From Albidovulum sediminis (GTDB taxonomy: Bacteria; Pseudomonadota; Alphaproteobacteria; Rhodobacterales; Rhodobacteraceae), in assembly GCF_025380365.1 (NCBI RefSeq), contig NZ_JAOCQF010000006.1, positions 1 to 64,000 of the forward strand: a stretch of DNA of 64,000 nt. Direction: 5' to 3'. Made by a program: the position numbers and the translations under genes. Below the pieces are notes generated by a model. That model did no database searches. It was not told the DNA's origin and worked only from the letters and a program-made list of their open reading frames with translations. Numbering within the stretch: the stretch's first letter is position 1; each line of letters opens with the position of its first letter. Shown one piece after another: positions 26,015 through 35,230 of this stretch.

Positions 26015-27265
26015 TCAGCGGAAGAGCGCGAGGATGTTCTGCGGCGCCTGGTTCGCGATGGACAGCGACTGGATGCCAAGCTGCTGCTGGACCTGCAGCG
26101 CCTGCAGCCGGGCGGACGCCTCCTCCATGTCGGCATCGACCATCGAGCCGATACCCGCCTTCAGCGCGTCCGAAAGCTTGCCCACGAAGGTGTTCTGGAT
26201 CTCGATCCGCTTTTCGACCGAACCGAATTCGGCCGAGGCGTCGATCGCGGTCTGGATCAGCCCCTCGATGTTGCCAAGCGCCGAAGCCGCGCCGTTCGAG
26301 GTCGAGACATCGATTGTCGACAGAAGCCCGAGCCCGCCGGAACCTGCGTTCTTGAACTGCGCCGTGATCGTCATGTCCTGGGCGAGTGCGGAGTTCGTGT
26401 CGCCGTCGGTATCGGCCACCTTGAAGGTCAGCGAAGCGTCGTTGGTGCCATCGTTCGCGGCGAAATCGACCCGCAAGTCGGTGATGCCGAGCGAATCGGC
26501 GGCGGATTTCAGGCCGGCGCCGATGATGTTGGTCACCCCCGCGGCCGATTGCGCCGCATCTTCCGCGGTGACGGTATAGCTGATCTCCTTCTCGCCGAGC
26601 GTGACCGAGATACGATCGCCCGCCGCATAGGTCACCGCATCGTCGAGGACGAGCGCGACACCCGTGGTATCGGCCTTGGCCAGCGTCGTCACCGCGCTGT
26701 CGGCATCGGTCGAGGCGCCGGTCGTGCCGGTGAACGCGGCCTTGGCCGTATAGCCGCCGGTCGCCAGGTTCTGTGCCGTAACGGTGATCGAGGAGGTGTT
26801 CACCGTGCCGTTCGACTGGCGGTCGAGCGAGGCGAGGACATCGACGGTCGCATGCGATCCGTCGACGAGGTTCAGCCCGTTGAACTGCGCGGCGCCGACC
26901 ACCGTATTGATCTGGTCGACAAGCGCGTCGATGTCTGTCTGGATCTTGGCGCGGTCGACGTTGTCTTCCTGCGCGGCGACGATCTTGCCCTTCACCTCGG
27001 TCAGGAGGTCGGTGATCGTCTCGGAGGCCTGCCGGGCGACGGCGACGGTCGATTCGCCCAGCGAAAGGCTGTCGGAGATGCCCTTGAAGCCTTTCACATC
27101 CGCCTCCATGACCTTGGAGATCGCGAAGACTGCGGCGTTGTCCTTGGCCGAGGCCACCGACTTGCCCGTCGAAATCTCGTCCTGGGTCTTGGAAAGGTTG
27201 GCGTTGATGCCTTTCAGCGTCTGAAGGGCGACCATGGAACTGGTGTTGGTCAGAATGCTCGACAT
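26015..27265 (-). CDS. fliC: Flagellin
   Basis: Flagellin, 416 aa. The conserved N-terminal D0/D1 region (TNTSSMVALQTLKGINANL, then SKTQDEISTGKSVASAKDNA) and C-terminal D1/D0 region (ARLQALQVQQQLGIQSLSI, ending NILALFR) enclose a Thr/Ala/Asp-rich variable centre (about residues 150-320) that should form the exposed domain. The ATG at 27265 is preferred because AAAGGA lies 7 nt upstream and it matches the family start. It is the only flagellin in the window. FlaF and FlbT are encoded directly downstream. Confidence 0.98.
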   Translation of the reverse strand: MSSILTNTSSMVALQTLKGINANLSKTQDEISTGKSVASAKDNAAVFAISKVMEADVKGFKGISDSLSLGESTVAVARQASETITDLLTEVKGKIVAAQEDNVDRAKIQTDIDALVDQINTVVGAAQFNGLNLVDGSHATVDVLASLDRQSNGTVNTSSITVTAQNLATGGYTAKAAFTGTTGASTDADSAVTTLAKADTTGVALVLDDAVTYAAGDRISVTLGEKEISYTVTAEDAAQSAAGVTNIIGAGLKSAADSLGITDLRVDFAANDGTNDASLTFKVADTDGDTNSALAQDMTITAQFKNAGSGGLGLLSTIDVSTSNGAASALGNIEGLIQTAIDASAEFGSVEKRIEIQNTFVGKLSDALKAGIGSMVDADMEEASARLQALQVQQQLGIQSLSIANQAPQNILALFR

Positions 27266-27340
27266 TTTCAGTCCTTTACGTAAACGGCACTTTGCGCCGG
27301 AATGGAGCCGCGCTGCGGCAATCGTGGCGTTCTGATCCCT

Positions 27341-27358
27341 GCGGCCGATCGAGGCCGC
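27341..27358 (-). other. Hairpin in the flagellin 5' leader
   Basis: GCGGCC/GGCCGC form a 6-bp stem with a 6-nt loop about 75-93 bp upstream of the flagellin ATG. If transcription starts near the CtrA-like box, this lies in the mRNA leader, where FlbT acts in Caulobacter. Binding here is a guess. Confidence 0.35.
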
Positions 27359-27400
27359 GCCACCCCCTCTGGGATGCAGGCCCACATTGCGGACGAACCT

Positions 27401-27415
27401 CTAAGACATCGCTAA
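27401..27415 (-). promoter_or_regulatory. CtrA-like box upstream of flagellin
   Basis: Read on the minus strand this is TTAG-N7-TTAG (TTAGCGATGTCTTAG). It lies 136 bp upstream of the flagellin ATG, in a 189-bp gap, leaving room for a leader of roughly 100 nt. Confidence 0.55.
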
Positions 27416-27454
27416 TCACGTCGTTGAAATGACTTGAGTTTTAGTCAATTGCGT

Positions 27455-27808
27455 TCAGCCGCGGCGTTCGACGGAACTGGCGCCGAAGCTGACGCTCGAC
27501 AGGCGCCCGCGCACGTCATAGGTGCTCAGCTCCGTGCCGCGGCCGGCCAGCGCATCCAGGCGCGAGCGCGCGGCCGTGATCCCCGAGAGCGACGCCAAAG
27601 ACAGCCTGCGCAGGTCGCGCATGGACCTTGATAGACGGTTCAGAACCGGGCGATCCAAGGACGACAGCAACGGCAGGATCTGCTGCGAAAGCATCTCCAG
27701 TTTTGGCCCGAGCGCGCCGATCGCCGCGTGATCGGCCCTCAGCAGCGCGTCGCGTTCAAGTGCCACGACTTCCTCGAGCCGTCGCAGCAGTGCCCCTTCA
27801 TCCGTCAC
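27455..27808 (-). CDS. flgN: FlgN-like export chaperone
   Basis: 117 aa, all-helical, resembling FlgN, the chaperone for hook-filament junction proteins FlgK and FlgL. Helical segments: ALLRRLEEVVALERDALLRA and PVLNRLSRSMRDLRRLSLAS. The start is taken as GTG at 27808 because GGAAGGA lies about 6 nt upstream; an earlier in-frame start would overlap the preceding gene much more. It overlaps the flgJ-like gene by 11 bp. The family is poorly conserved, so the name is tentative. Confidence 0.7.
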   Translation of the reverse strand: MTDEGALLRRLEEVVALERDALLRADHAAIGALGPKLEMLSQQILPLLSSLDRPVLNRLSRSMRDLRRLSLASLSGITAARSRLDALAGRGTELSTYDVRGRLSSVSFGASSVERRG

Positions 27809-28109
27809 AGTCAGTCCTTCCCGCGAGGTGGCCAAAGATGTTTTCCGCCAATCCGATGCCGCCCGCATCGGTCATCGCATCGGCCTGCTCATGGCGCAGG
27901 AACGAGGCGAACTGAGCCTCTCCCACCCCGCCCGAGAAGGCGCCCGTCATTTCGCCAAGGCCCGCCTGCTTGAGCATTTCCTCAAGAAACGCGGATTCAA
28001 GCTGGCGCGCTGCGGCGCGAAGGGCGGCGCAGTCGGTGTGTCCGCCTGCCCGTCGCGTTGCGGGCCCCTCGGTCGCAAACGCGCTGGCGGCTGGTCCTTC
28101 GATGCTCAT
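27798..28109 (-). CDS. flgJ: Rod-binding protein FlgJ (N-terminal type)
   Basis: 103 aa, matching only the rod-capping N-terminal domain of FlgJ: AARQLESAFLEEMLKQAGL and the C-terminal IGLAENIFGHL. There is no muramidase domain, which is usual in this group and is presumably supplied by the separate SltF-like enzyme at 13255. The ATG at 28109 is chosen over a TTG further upstream. It is divergent from fliK. Confidence 0.88.
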   Translation of the reverse strand: MSIEGPAASAFATEGPATRRAGGHTDCAALRAAARQLESAFLEEMLKQAGLGEMTGAFSGGVGEAQFASFLRHEQADAMTDAGGIGLAENIFGHLAGRTDCDG

Positions 28110-28154
28110 CGCGCCGTCCGATCCGATCAACTGGACGCAATTTCCGGGACGCCG

Positions 28155-28169
28155 GTAAATATGTCGTAA
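28155..28169. promoter_or_regulatory. Degenerate CtrA-like box between flgJ and fliK
   Basis: GTAA-N7-GTAA (on the minus strand TTAC-N7-TTAC), spaced like the other sites but with one mismatch per half. It lies 46 bp from the flgJ start and about 43 bp from the fliK start. It is the weakest of the six alone; support comes from its position and spacer. Confidence 0.4.
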
Positions 28170-28211
28170 CTTCCGGCGCCAAGACTGCGGCCAGTGACAC
28201 GTGGACTGGCT

Positions 28212-29918
28212 ATGGAACAGAATCGCATCGAGCCGACCATCATTCCCCGGTCCCGGACGGGAATGCCTCCTCAGGGGGAGGGCGAGGCTGCCGGCGCGGG
28301 GGCGGAAGGCTTCGTGGAGGCCTTCGCGGAGACTTTCGCGGGGCGGTCAAGCGGAATGGGCGGGCCTGATCAGGAGCCGGTGAAGGCATCGCCCGAAGAT
28401 CGGACCGCGGCAGGCCCAGGAGAGATCTGGTGGATGGCGGCAACGATGCCTGTCCTAGCGCCGCCTGCCCGTGCCACTGCTGCGGGCCTGGTTCCGCAGG
28501 TTCCCGGCGCCGATCTTGCGTCGGGTGGTGTGTCGGCTTCCAGCCCCCCGCTGGCCGCGCGCCAGCCCCCCGCCAGCATCGCGCGAATGTCCGAACCGGA
28601 TGCGCAGGATGCGGACGCGGCGCAGATCCTGCCTGCCGGCTCCCGAACGCGACCGCCTGCCGCCGAGCCAGGCAGGGGCGCCGGGGGACTTCAGGCCACA
28701 ACCGAGCGTGCTGCCGCCCCGTCGGTTTCGCTGACCGGAATCGCATCAGCCTCCGGGTCATTGCCTTCCGCCAGCCACCCCCCCGACGCGGAGGTTCCGG
28801 GCGCATCGGTACAGACAGCGGCGACCGCGGTCGCCAGCCCTTTGATGCTATCTCGCGCGACGGTTGCCGTGGGGTTGGCGCCTCAGGTGGAGGACCTTGG
28901 TCTGCGGGTGAGCGCCCACAGTGGGGACAATCCCCGGTTGGACGATACGGCACCTCCGGTGCTGGCCCTGCCCGGCCAATCGCGGCAGGCGGAACCCATG
29001 GGGCAACTGGCAACCTCCAACGCGAACGGGCAGGATATCCATTCCGCCGCCATTGCGCCCGCTCTCCCATCGTCCGACGCGCCCCCGGTGTCGCGTTCCA
29101 ACGACGAACCGACACCACCGAGCGGAGTGCATGGTGCGCCGGGGCCTGGGCCGCATGAACGCGAGGTGACGCCGGCTGTCAGTTCCGGATCTGGTGTCAG
29201 GGCCGGTGCGCATGAATCTCGGGTGCCGCACCCGGCCACGACGCAAGTGGGACCGCTAGCGCCGGGGGGCGCGGCCGAGCCGAATTCGGCGGCGGTGGAT
29301 ACGGGCGCGCGTGATGCGGGCAGCTTCGCGGTTGGCCGGGACGGTCCCGCTCCCGCTCGCCAGGGTGGGGATGACAACCGCGCGCACCGCGACCCGGGAG
29401 CAGGGCTGCGCCCTGCGATTGCGACGGATGCCCTTTCGACCCAGCCGGCGCTCTTCCCTCAGACCGCCACCGTGCCAAGAGATACGGCGTTTTCGGATAA
29501 ATCGGCCGCGCTGCGCGACCGCGCAACGGCCCCGCATATTGCGGAGCAACTCGCCGCAGCCGTCGCGCTTCGACCGGACGGGGCAGAGGTCAGCCTTCGC
29601 CCGGACGAGCTTGGCCACGTTCGCATCAGCATCGACCGGTCTGCGGGCGAAACCACGGTCACCCTGATGGCAGACCGGCCCGAAACCCTCGATCTGCTGC
29701 GCCGTCATGTCGATCTCCTCGCGTCGGAGCTTCGGGGTGCGGGGGTGCACAACTGCAATTTCCAGTTCGGTCACGGTCATGGCGCCGCCGCCCACAGCCC
29801 GCCCGCATCCTTCGGCCAGGCGGAGGGCGGTGAGGCCATCGGGCCGGCAGAACCGCCTTCCCTGTCATCCGGCCCCGCGCCTTCGGTCAGGGGCGGCGGG
29901 CTCGATCTGAGATTGTGA
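28212..29918 (+). CDS. fliK: Flagellar hook-length control protein FliK
   Basis: FliK, 568 aa. A long low-complexity Pro/Ala/Ser-rich region (about residues 1-440) serves as molecular ruler. The conserved C-terminal domain (about 445-530) reads ALRPDGAEVSLRPDELGHVR, then ISIDRSAGETTVTLMADRPE and TLDLLRRHVDLLASELRGAG. It interacts with FlhB (16894) to stop hook growth. The start is uncertain: ATG 28212 is used, a GTG at 28194 is possible, and neither has a strong ribosome-binding site. flgD follows by 10 bp. Confidence 0.92.
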   Translation: MEQNRIEPTIIPRSRTGMPPQGEGEAAGAGAEGFVEAFAETFAGRSSGMGGPDQEPVKASPEDRTAAGPGEIWWMAATMPVLAPPARATAAGLVPQVPGADLASGGVSASSPPLAARQPPASIARMSEPDAQDADAAQILPAGSRTRPPAAEPGRGAGGLQATTERAAAPSVSLTGIASASGSLPSASHPPDAEVPGASVQTAATAVASPLMLSRATVAVGLAPQVEDLGLRVSAHSGDNPRLDDTAPPVLALPGQSRQAEPMGQLATSNANGQDIHSAAIAPALPSSDAPPVSRSNDEPTPPSGVHGAPGPGPHEREVTPAVSSGSGVRAGAHESRVPHPATTQVGPLAPGGAAEPNSAAVDTGARDAGSFAVGRDGPAPARQGGDDNRAHRDPGAGLRPAIATDALSTQPALFPQTATVPRDTAFSDKSAALRDRATAPHIAEQLAAAVALRPDGAEVSLRPDELGHVRISIDRSAGETTVTLMADRPETLDLLRRHVDLLASELRGAGVHNCNFQFGHGHGAAAHSPPASFGQAEGGEAIGPAEPPSLSSGPAPSVRGGGLDLRL

Positions 29919-29928
29919 GGAACAGGTC

Positions 29929-30591
29929 ATGGACATTTCATCCGCCACCCAGTCAACCCAGTCGGGGGTAACGGCATCTTCCGGCACCGGCGGCACGCTG
30001 ATCGAGAGCGACTTCAACACTTTCCTCGTGATGCTGACGACGCAGCTGCAGAACCAGGATCCGCTCAACCCGATCGAATCTTCCGATTACGCCGCCCAGC
30101 TTGCGACGTTTTCGGGTGTCGAGCAGCAGGTAAGGACAAACCAGTTGCTCGAAGGCCTGGCCGATCAGCTTGGCCTTTCGGGGATTTCCGCCTATTCGTC
30201 GTGGATCGGGCGGGAGGCGCTTTCGGAGGCACCCGTGGCCTTTTCCGGCGCGCCGGTCGAGCTTGACCTGAAGCCGGTGGCGGGCGCGGAGGCGGCGCAA
30301 CTCGTCGTCTACGATGCCCAGGGGCGCGAGGCAGGTCGGCTGGAGCTGCTGCCCGATCAGACCCGTGCCGTCTGGTCTGGTGAAGGCTTCGGCGGCGCAA
30401 CATTGCCCAGCGGGCGCTACAGCTTCAAGGTCGAGGGCTTTGCTGAAGGCGCGTCCATCGGTTTCTCGGGGGCGGGTTCCTACGCGACCGTCACCGAGGT
30501 CAGGGCGAGGGACGGAAGCCCCCTGCTCGTCCTGTCCGGAGGGATCGAGATCGCTCCGTCGGCCGTCAGCGCGCTGAGGGTGCCGGGCTGA
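29929..30591 (+). CDS. flgD: Hook assembly scaffold FlgD
   Basis: FlgD, 220 aa, the hook cap. The N-terminal signature FNTFLVMLTTQLQNQDPLNP followed by IESSDYAAQLATFSGVEQQ is diagnostic; the C-terminal half is the FlgD Ig-like/tudor domain (GREAGRLELLPDQTRAVWSG). AGGAA lies upstream of the ATG. It is last in the fliK unit and ends 2 bp from the stop of convergent ubiB. Confidence 0.97.
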   Translation: MDISSATQSTQSGVTASSGTGGTLIESDFNTFLVMLTTQLQNQDPLNPIESSDYAAQLATFSGVEQQVRTNQLLEGLADQLGLSGISAYSSWIGREALSEAPVAFSGAPVELDLKPVAGAEAAQLVVYDAQGREAGRLELLPDQTRAVWSGEGFGGATLPSGRYSFKVEGFAEGASIGFSGAGSYATVTEVRARDGSPLLVLSGGIEIAPSAVSALRVPG

Positions 30592-30593
30592 CC

Positions 30594-32123
30594 TCAGAAC
30601 AGGCTGGCGATGCCGAAGGCCGCAAGTGCGACGACGATGCCCGCAAGGAACGGCGCCGTCATCTGCCCGAATGCCGACGGCCCGCCCGGAGACTGCGGCC
30701 TCGCCCGCTCGCTCAGAAGGTTTTCCACCAGACCGGGAAGCCTGGGCCCGAACCGCCCCAGCACCCGCGCCGTGCGCAGCATGTCGCGGACGACAGCCTG
30801 CGGCCCCACGTTTTCCCGGATATAGGCTTCGACCACAGGCCGGGCCACTTGCCAGATATTGATGTGCGGGTCGAGCGATCGGGCGACGCCTTCGACCACC
30901 ACCATCGTGCGCTGCAACAGGATAAGTTCCGTGCGCGTCTGCATCCCAAACCGCTCGGTCACCTCGAAAAGGTAGGACAGGAGCCGCGCCATCGAGATCT
31001 GGCTGGCGTCCATGCCGAAGATCGGCTCGCCCACCGCGCGCAGCGCGCGGGCGAATTCGTCAATGTCGCGGTCGGCGGGCACATACCCCGCCTCGAAATG
31101 CACTTCGGCGACGCGGCGGTAATCCTTGCGGATGAAGCCGATCAGGATTTCCGCGTAGACGCGCCGGGTATATTCGTCGATCTGGCCCATGATGCCGAAG
31201 TCATAGGCGATCAGGTCACCGTTCGCCGCGACCTTGAGATTTCCCTGGTGCATGTCGGCATGGAAGAAGCCGTCGCGCAGGGCATGGCTGAGGAAAAGTT
31301 GCAGCACCCGCTCCGCAAGTGCCGTGCAGTCGTGACCGGCGGCGCGGATGGCCTCGACATCGCCCAGCGGAATGCCTTCGGCCCAGCCGAGTGTCATCAC
31401 GCGGCGCGACGACAGCGCCCAGTGCGGTTTGGGTACCTGGAATCCGCTGTCCCTCGCGGTCTTGTCGGCGAATTCGGAGGCCGAGGAACACTCCAGCCGG
31501 AGGTCAAGCTCGCCCATCACGACGCCCTCGAAATGAGAGATGACGTCGGACGGGCGCAGACGGCGCGATGCGGGCGACATCAATTCGATCAGGCCGGCCG
31601 CAAAGTGAAACGCGTCGATGTCGCGGCGGAAAGCGCGCTCGATCCCCGGACGCAGGACCTTGACCGCGACCTCCTCGCCCGTGGCGGCGGTCCGCGCCCG
31701 GTGCACCTGGGCGATCGAGGCGGCGGCGACGGGTTCGGAAAACTCGCTCAGGATATCCGACAGGGGCCGGCCCAGTTCCGCCTCCACGACCCGGATCGCC
31801 ACGTCGCGCGGAAAGGGGGGCAGCTTGTCCTGAAGCACGCGCAACTGGTTCGAAAGCTCGACCCCGACCACATCGGGACGCGTGGACAGGACCTGGCCGA
31901 ACTTTATGTAGGCGGGGCCAAGCGCGGTGATCGCGCGCGTGATCGGGGGCAGCGCGGGATCGCCGGCATAGCCCAGCCACTTGAACGGCCAGCCAAGCAC
32001 GCGCGCCAGCGCGCGCAATCTCGGCGGCGCTTCCATCGCCTCGAGCGCCACCTTCATCGCGCCCGTGCGCTCAAACGTGGCGCCGGTGCGGATCAGCCGC
32101 CAGAGATTGTGGGGTCCGCGCAC
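30594..32123 (-). CDS. ubiB: Ubiquinone biosynthesis kinase-like protein UbiB
   Basis: UbiB/ADCK family, 509 aa, needed for ubiquinone synthesis. It has the family motif KFGQVLSTRPDVVG (about residues 75-88) and the Ala-rich loop AAASIAQVHRA, then protein-kinase-like lysine and aspartate motifs and one or two C-terminal membrane helices. The GTG at 32123 is one base after the ubiE stop and has GGAAG upstream; it is preferred to a GTG at 32159 inside ubiE. Confidence 0.95.
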   Translation of the reverse strand: MRGPHNLWRLIRTGATFERTGAMKVALEAMEAPPRLRALARVLGWPFKWLGYAGDPALPPITRAITALGPAYIKFGQVLSTRPDVVGVELSNQLRVLQDKLPPFPRDVAIRVVEAELGRPLSDILSEFSEPVAAASIAQVHRARTAATGEEVAVKVLRPGIERAFRRDIDAFHFAAGLIELMSPASRRLRPSDVISHFEGVVMGELDLRLECSSASEFADKTARDSGFQVPKPHWALSSRRVMTLGWAEGIPLGDVEAIRAAGHDCTALAERVLQLFLSHALRDGFFHADMHQGNLKVAANGDLIAYDFGIMGQIDEYTRRVYAEILIGFIRKDYRRVAEVHFEAGYVPADRDIDEFARALRAVGEPIFGMDASQISMARLLSYLFEVTERFGMQTRTELILLQRTMVVVEGVARSLDPHINIWQVARPVVEAYIRENVGPQAVVRDMLRTARVLGRFGPRLPGLVENLLSERARPQSPGGPSAFGQMTAPFLAGIVVALAAFGIASLF

Positions 32124-32124
32124 G

Positions 32125-32877
32125 TCAGATCTTCCAGCCGGAATGAAGGGCAGCGACACCCATCGTCAGGTTGCGGTACCTGACCTGATCGAACCCGGCC
32201 GCGCGGATCATGCCGGCAAACGTCTCCTGATCCGGAAAGCGGCGGATCGATTCGACGAGGTACTGATAGCTGTCACGGTCGCCCGCCACGATCTGGCCCA
32301 TGACCGGGATCACGTTGAACGAATACCTGTCGTAGGCCCATTGCATCGCCGGGTTCGGCAGCTGGCTGAACTCCAGCACCATGAGCCGTCCGCCGGGTTT
32401 GAGAACGCGGTAAGCCTCGGAAAGCGCGTCCGGGATGCGCGTGACGTTCCGGATGCCGAAGCTGATGGTGTAGACGTCGAAGCTAGCCGGCGGAAACGGC
32501 AGCGCCATCGCGTCGCCCGCGACCCAGGTCAGGCGATCCGACAGGCGTTCGGCCTCGGCGCGCTTCTGCCCTTCGACCAGCATCGATTCCGTCATGTCCA
32601 GAACCGTTGCGGTGGCACCCGGCGCCCGGGCGAGGAACCGGAAGGCGATGTCCCCGGTCCCCCCCGCCACGTCAAGAAGCGCCTGTCCGGAGCGCGGTGC
32701 GAGCCAGTCCATCATCGCGTCCTTCCAGAGCCGGTGGACACCCGCGCTCATCAGGTCGTTCATGATGTCGTATCGGTTGGCCACGCGGGTGAAGACGCCG
32801 TGGACCATCCCGGCCTTCTGGTCTTCGTCCACGGTCTGGAACCCGAAATGGGTGGTCGGCTTTTCGGCAGGGGTCAA
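32125..32877 (-). CDS. ubiE: Ubiquinone/menaquinone methyltransferase UbiE
   Basis: C-methyltransferase of quinone biosynthesis, 250 aa, normal length. SAM-binding motif [17 protein letters not shown]; family motifs [19 protein letters not shown] and [20 protein letters not shown]. The start is taken as TTG at 32877, giving THFGFQTV near the N-terminus as in relatives; AAAGGA lies about 11 nt upstream. The upstream open frame runs on for over 140 codons but lacks family similarity. It is probably co-transcribed with ubiB and divergent from mutM. Confidence 0.94.
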   Translation of the reverse strand: MTPAEKPTTHFGFQTVDEDQKAGMVHGVFTRVANRYDIMNDLMSAGVHRLWKDAMMDWLAPRSGQALLDVAGGTGDIAFRFLARAPGATATVLDMTESMLVEGQKRAEAERLSDRLTWVAGDAMALPFPPASFDVYTISFGIRNVTRIPDALSEAYRVLKPGGRLMVLEFSQLPNPAMQWAYDRYSFNVIPVMGQIVAGDRDSYQYLVESIRRFPDQETFAGMIRAAGFDQVRYRNLTMGVAALHSGWKI

Positions 32878-32905
32878 GGCGCTTGCTTTCCTTTGGCTGG
32901 CGCCA

Positions 32906-32933
32906 GTTATAGTTGAGCGCGCGGCAGATACAA
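32906..32933 (-). promoter_or_regulatory. Possible ubiE promoter
   Basis: On the minus strand, TTGTAT and TATAAC are separated by 16 bp, about 30-56 bp upstream of the ubiE start. The -10-like hexamer matches at 5 of 6 bases; the -35 match is weak. Confidence 0.35.
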
Positions 32934-33044
32934 TTGACCGATCGCGGCGGGCGGGGCCATGCGACGCATTGCCGGGGGATGAGCGCAGGCCGGTCCGGGG
33001 GACCGCAAAGCCGCAACGGAGCGAAAAGGAGAAGGTGACCCGCG

Positions 33045-33896
33045 ATGCCTGAACTACCCGAGGTTGAAACCGTGCGCCGCGGCCTGCTTCCGGTGATGGA
33101 GGGGAAGGGGATCGTGCAGGCGCAGGTGAACCGCCGTGACCTGCGCTTTCCCCTGCCTGAGAGGATGGCCGCGCGGTTGACCGGCGCGCGCGTGCTGGGC
33201 CTGCGCCGCCGGTCGAAATACATCCTGGCCGATCTTTCGACCGGCGAAACGCTGCTCGTCCATCTCGGCATGTCGGGGCGCATGCTGGTCTCTGGGGTCG
33301 CGCAAGGAGCATTTTACCACCACCATCCTGCCCCCGCGAAGCACGATCATGTCGTGCTCGACATGGAGGGCGGGGCGCGGGTCACGTTCAACGACGCCCG
33401 GCGCTTCGGCGCAATGGACCTTTTCGACACCGCTTCGGGAGACGCGCACCGGCTGCTTCGCGACATCGGGCCGGAGCCGTTGGGGAACATGTTCAGCGAG
33501 GATTACCTGGTCAGCCGGCTTGCCGGTCGCAAGACGCCGATCAAGGCTGCCCTGCTCGACCAGACGCTCGTCGCCGGGCTTGGCAACATCTATGTCAGCG
33601 AGATTCTGCACCGTGCCGGCGTCGATCCGCGGCGGGCGGCGGGGCGGCTGTCTGCCCGGCGCGCGGGCAGCCTGGTTCCGGTGATCCGGGCCGTTCTGGC
33701 CGAGGCGATCGAGGCGGGCGGATCGTCGCTGCGCGATTACCGTCAGGCAGATGGGGAGCTTGGCTACTTCCAGCACGCATTCCGCGTCTACGACCGCGAA
33801 GGTGCAGCCTGCCTGAAGCCCGGCTGCGGCGGGACCGTGGCGCGCGTCGTCCAGTCCGGGCGGTCCAGTTTCTACTGTCCGCGCTGCCAAAGATGA
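33045..33896 (+). CDS. mutM: Formamidopyrimidine-DNA glycosylase MutM (Fpg)
   Basis: Base-excision repair glycosylase/AP lyase for 8-oxoguanine, 283 aa. It begins [14 protein letters not shown] with the catalytic Pro and Glu after the initiator Met, has the helix-two-turn-helix region around [20 protein letters not shown], and ends in a zinc finger (C-x4-C-x16-C-x2-C, ending FYCPRCQR). AAGGAG precedes the ATG. Confidence 0.98.
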   Translation: MPELPEVETVRRGLLPVMEGKGIVQAQVNRRDLRFPLPERMAARLTGARVLGLRRRSKYILADLSTGETLLVHLGMSGRMLVSGVAQGAFYHHHPAPAKHDHVVLDMEGGARVTFNDARRFGAMDLFDTASGDAHRLLRDIGPEPLGNMFSEDYLVSRLAGRKTPIKAALLDQTLVAGLGNIYVSEILHRAGVDPRRAAGRLSARRAGSLVPVIRAVLAEAIEAGGSSLRDYRQADGELGYFQHAFRVYDREGAACLKPGCGGTVARVVQSGRSSFYCPRCQR

Positions 33897-33951
33897 CTTG
33901 ATTGCCCTGCCCCGGCTGATAGGGTCCGCCGGAAGATCAGGGAGGACTGCC

Positions 33952-34728
33952 ATGGCCTACGATACGCTCATCGTCGAGGTTGAGGACTACGTCGCCCTGA
34001 TCCGGCTCAACCGGCCCGAGGCGCTGAACGCGCTGAACTCGCGCCTGCTGCGGGAGCTTTCGGCGGCGGTCGCCGCTGCGGAGGCCAACGACAAGGTCCG
34101 CTGCATCGTGCTTACAGGATCGGAAAAGGCCTTCGCTGCCGGGGCCGACATCCGGGAAATGGCGGAGAAGTCCTTTGTCGACGTCTTCACCGAGGATCTG
34201 TTCACCCAGAGCACCGAGGCGTTCCTGCGCTGCCGCAAGCCGATCATCGCCGCGGTATCGGGCTACGCGCTGGGCGGGGGATGCGAGCTTGCCATGATGT
34301 GCGATTTCATCATCGCGTCGGACACGGCGAAGTTCGGCCAGCCGGAGATCAACCTTGGCACAATGGCCGGCATCGGTGGCAGCCAGCGGCTGACCCGGTT
34401 CGTCGGCAAGGCCAAGGCGATGGACATGAACCTGACCGGGCGTTTCATGGACGCGGCCGAGGCCGAACGTTCCGGCCTGGTCAGTCGTGTCGTGCCCGTG
34501 GCCAAGCTCTTGCCCGAGGCAATGGCCGCCGCGCGCAAGATCGCGGAGAAGTCGGCCCTTTCCGTCATGGCGGTCAAGGAAGCGGTCAACCGCAGTTACG
34601 AGACCACGTTGCGCGAAGGGCTCCTGTTCGAGCGTCGCCTGTTCCATGCGCTGTTCGCGACCGAGGACCAGAAGGAAGGCATGAGCGCCTTTCTGGAAAA
34701 GCGCGAGCCGCAGTTCCGCGACCGTTGA
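33952..34728 (+). CDS. Enoyl-CoA hydratase (crotonase family)
   Basis: 258 aa. The crotonase fold is clear: [15 protein letters not shown], oxyanion-hole segments [14 protein letters not shown] and [15 protein letters not shown], and both catalytic glutamates (in GGCELAMM and [13 protein letters not shown]). This fits short-chain enoyl-CoA hydratase of beta-oxidation. AGGGAGGA precedes the ATG at 33952. It is a free-standing gene between mutM and rpsT. Confidence 0.95.
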   Translation: MAYDTLIVEVEDYVALIRLNRPEALNALNSRLLRELSAAVAAAEANDKVRCIVLTGSEKAFAAGADIREMAEKSFVDVFTEDLFTQSTEAFLRCRKPIIAAVSGYALGGGCELAMMCDFIIASDTAKFGQPEINLGTMAGIGGSQRLTRFVGKAKAMDMNLTGRFMDAAEAERSGLVSRVVPVAKLLPEAMAAARKIAEKSALSVMAVKEAVNRSYETTLREGLLFERRLFHALFATEDQKEGMSAFLEKREPQFRDR

Positions 34729-34902
34729 GGCCTTGAGGGCCGGGCGGCGCAAGATTGGGCTTCCCTTTGCGCGTGATTTGCCTTAAGCGGCGCCGTTACA
34801 TGCGCGTGGAGCCCGCTCAGGCTAGAATCATCCGGTTCGCTGGGACGACCGGGCTTTGTTGCGCGAAGGTATCGAAACAAACCCGGAAGTTGGGAAAACT
34901 CA

Positions 34903-35169
34903 ATGGCTAACACGCCCCAGTCAAAGAAACGCGCCCGCCAGTCCGAGCGTCGCAAGGATATCAACAAGGCCCGCCGCTCGCGCATCCGCACGTTCCTTCG
35001 CAAGGTCGAGGAAGCGATCGCTTCGGGCAACCAGGAGGTCGCCTCCACCGCCCTTCGCGCAGCGCAGCCCGAACTGGCGCGCGGTGTGACCAAGGGGGTT
35101 CTCCACAAGAACACGGTGGCGCGCAAGATGTCGCGCCTGGCGGCCCGCGTTAAGTCGATCGCGCAGTAA
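34903..35169 (+). CDS. rpsT: 30S ribosomal protein S20
   Basis: S20, 88 aa, highly basic. [20 protein letters not shown] is the typical start, and the C-terminal half [20 protein letters not shown] is diagnostic. A factor-independent terminator follows. Confidence 0.98.
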   Translation: MANTPQSKKRARQSERRKDINKARRSRIRTFLRKVEEAIASGNQEVASTALRAAQPELARGVTKGVLHKNTVARKMSRLAARVKSIAQ

Positions 35170-35195
35170 ACTGCTTCAATATCAGACACTTGCGT

Positions 35196-35230
35196 AAGGC
35201 GCGCCCTCCGGTCGCGCCTTTTGCATTTTG
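35196..35230 (+). terminator. Terminator after rpsT
   Basis: AAGGCGCG/CGCGCCTT form an 8-bp stem with a 9-nt loop followed directly by a T-rich stretch, a standard intrinsic terminator 27 bp after the rpsT stop. Confidence 0.85.
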
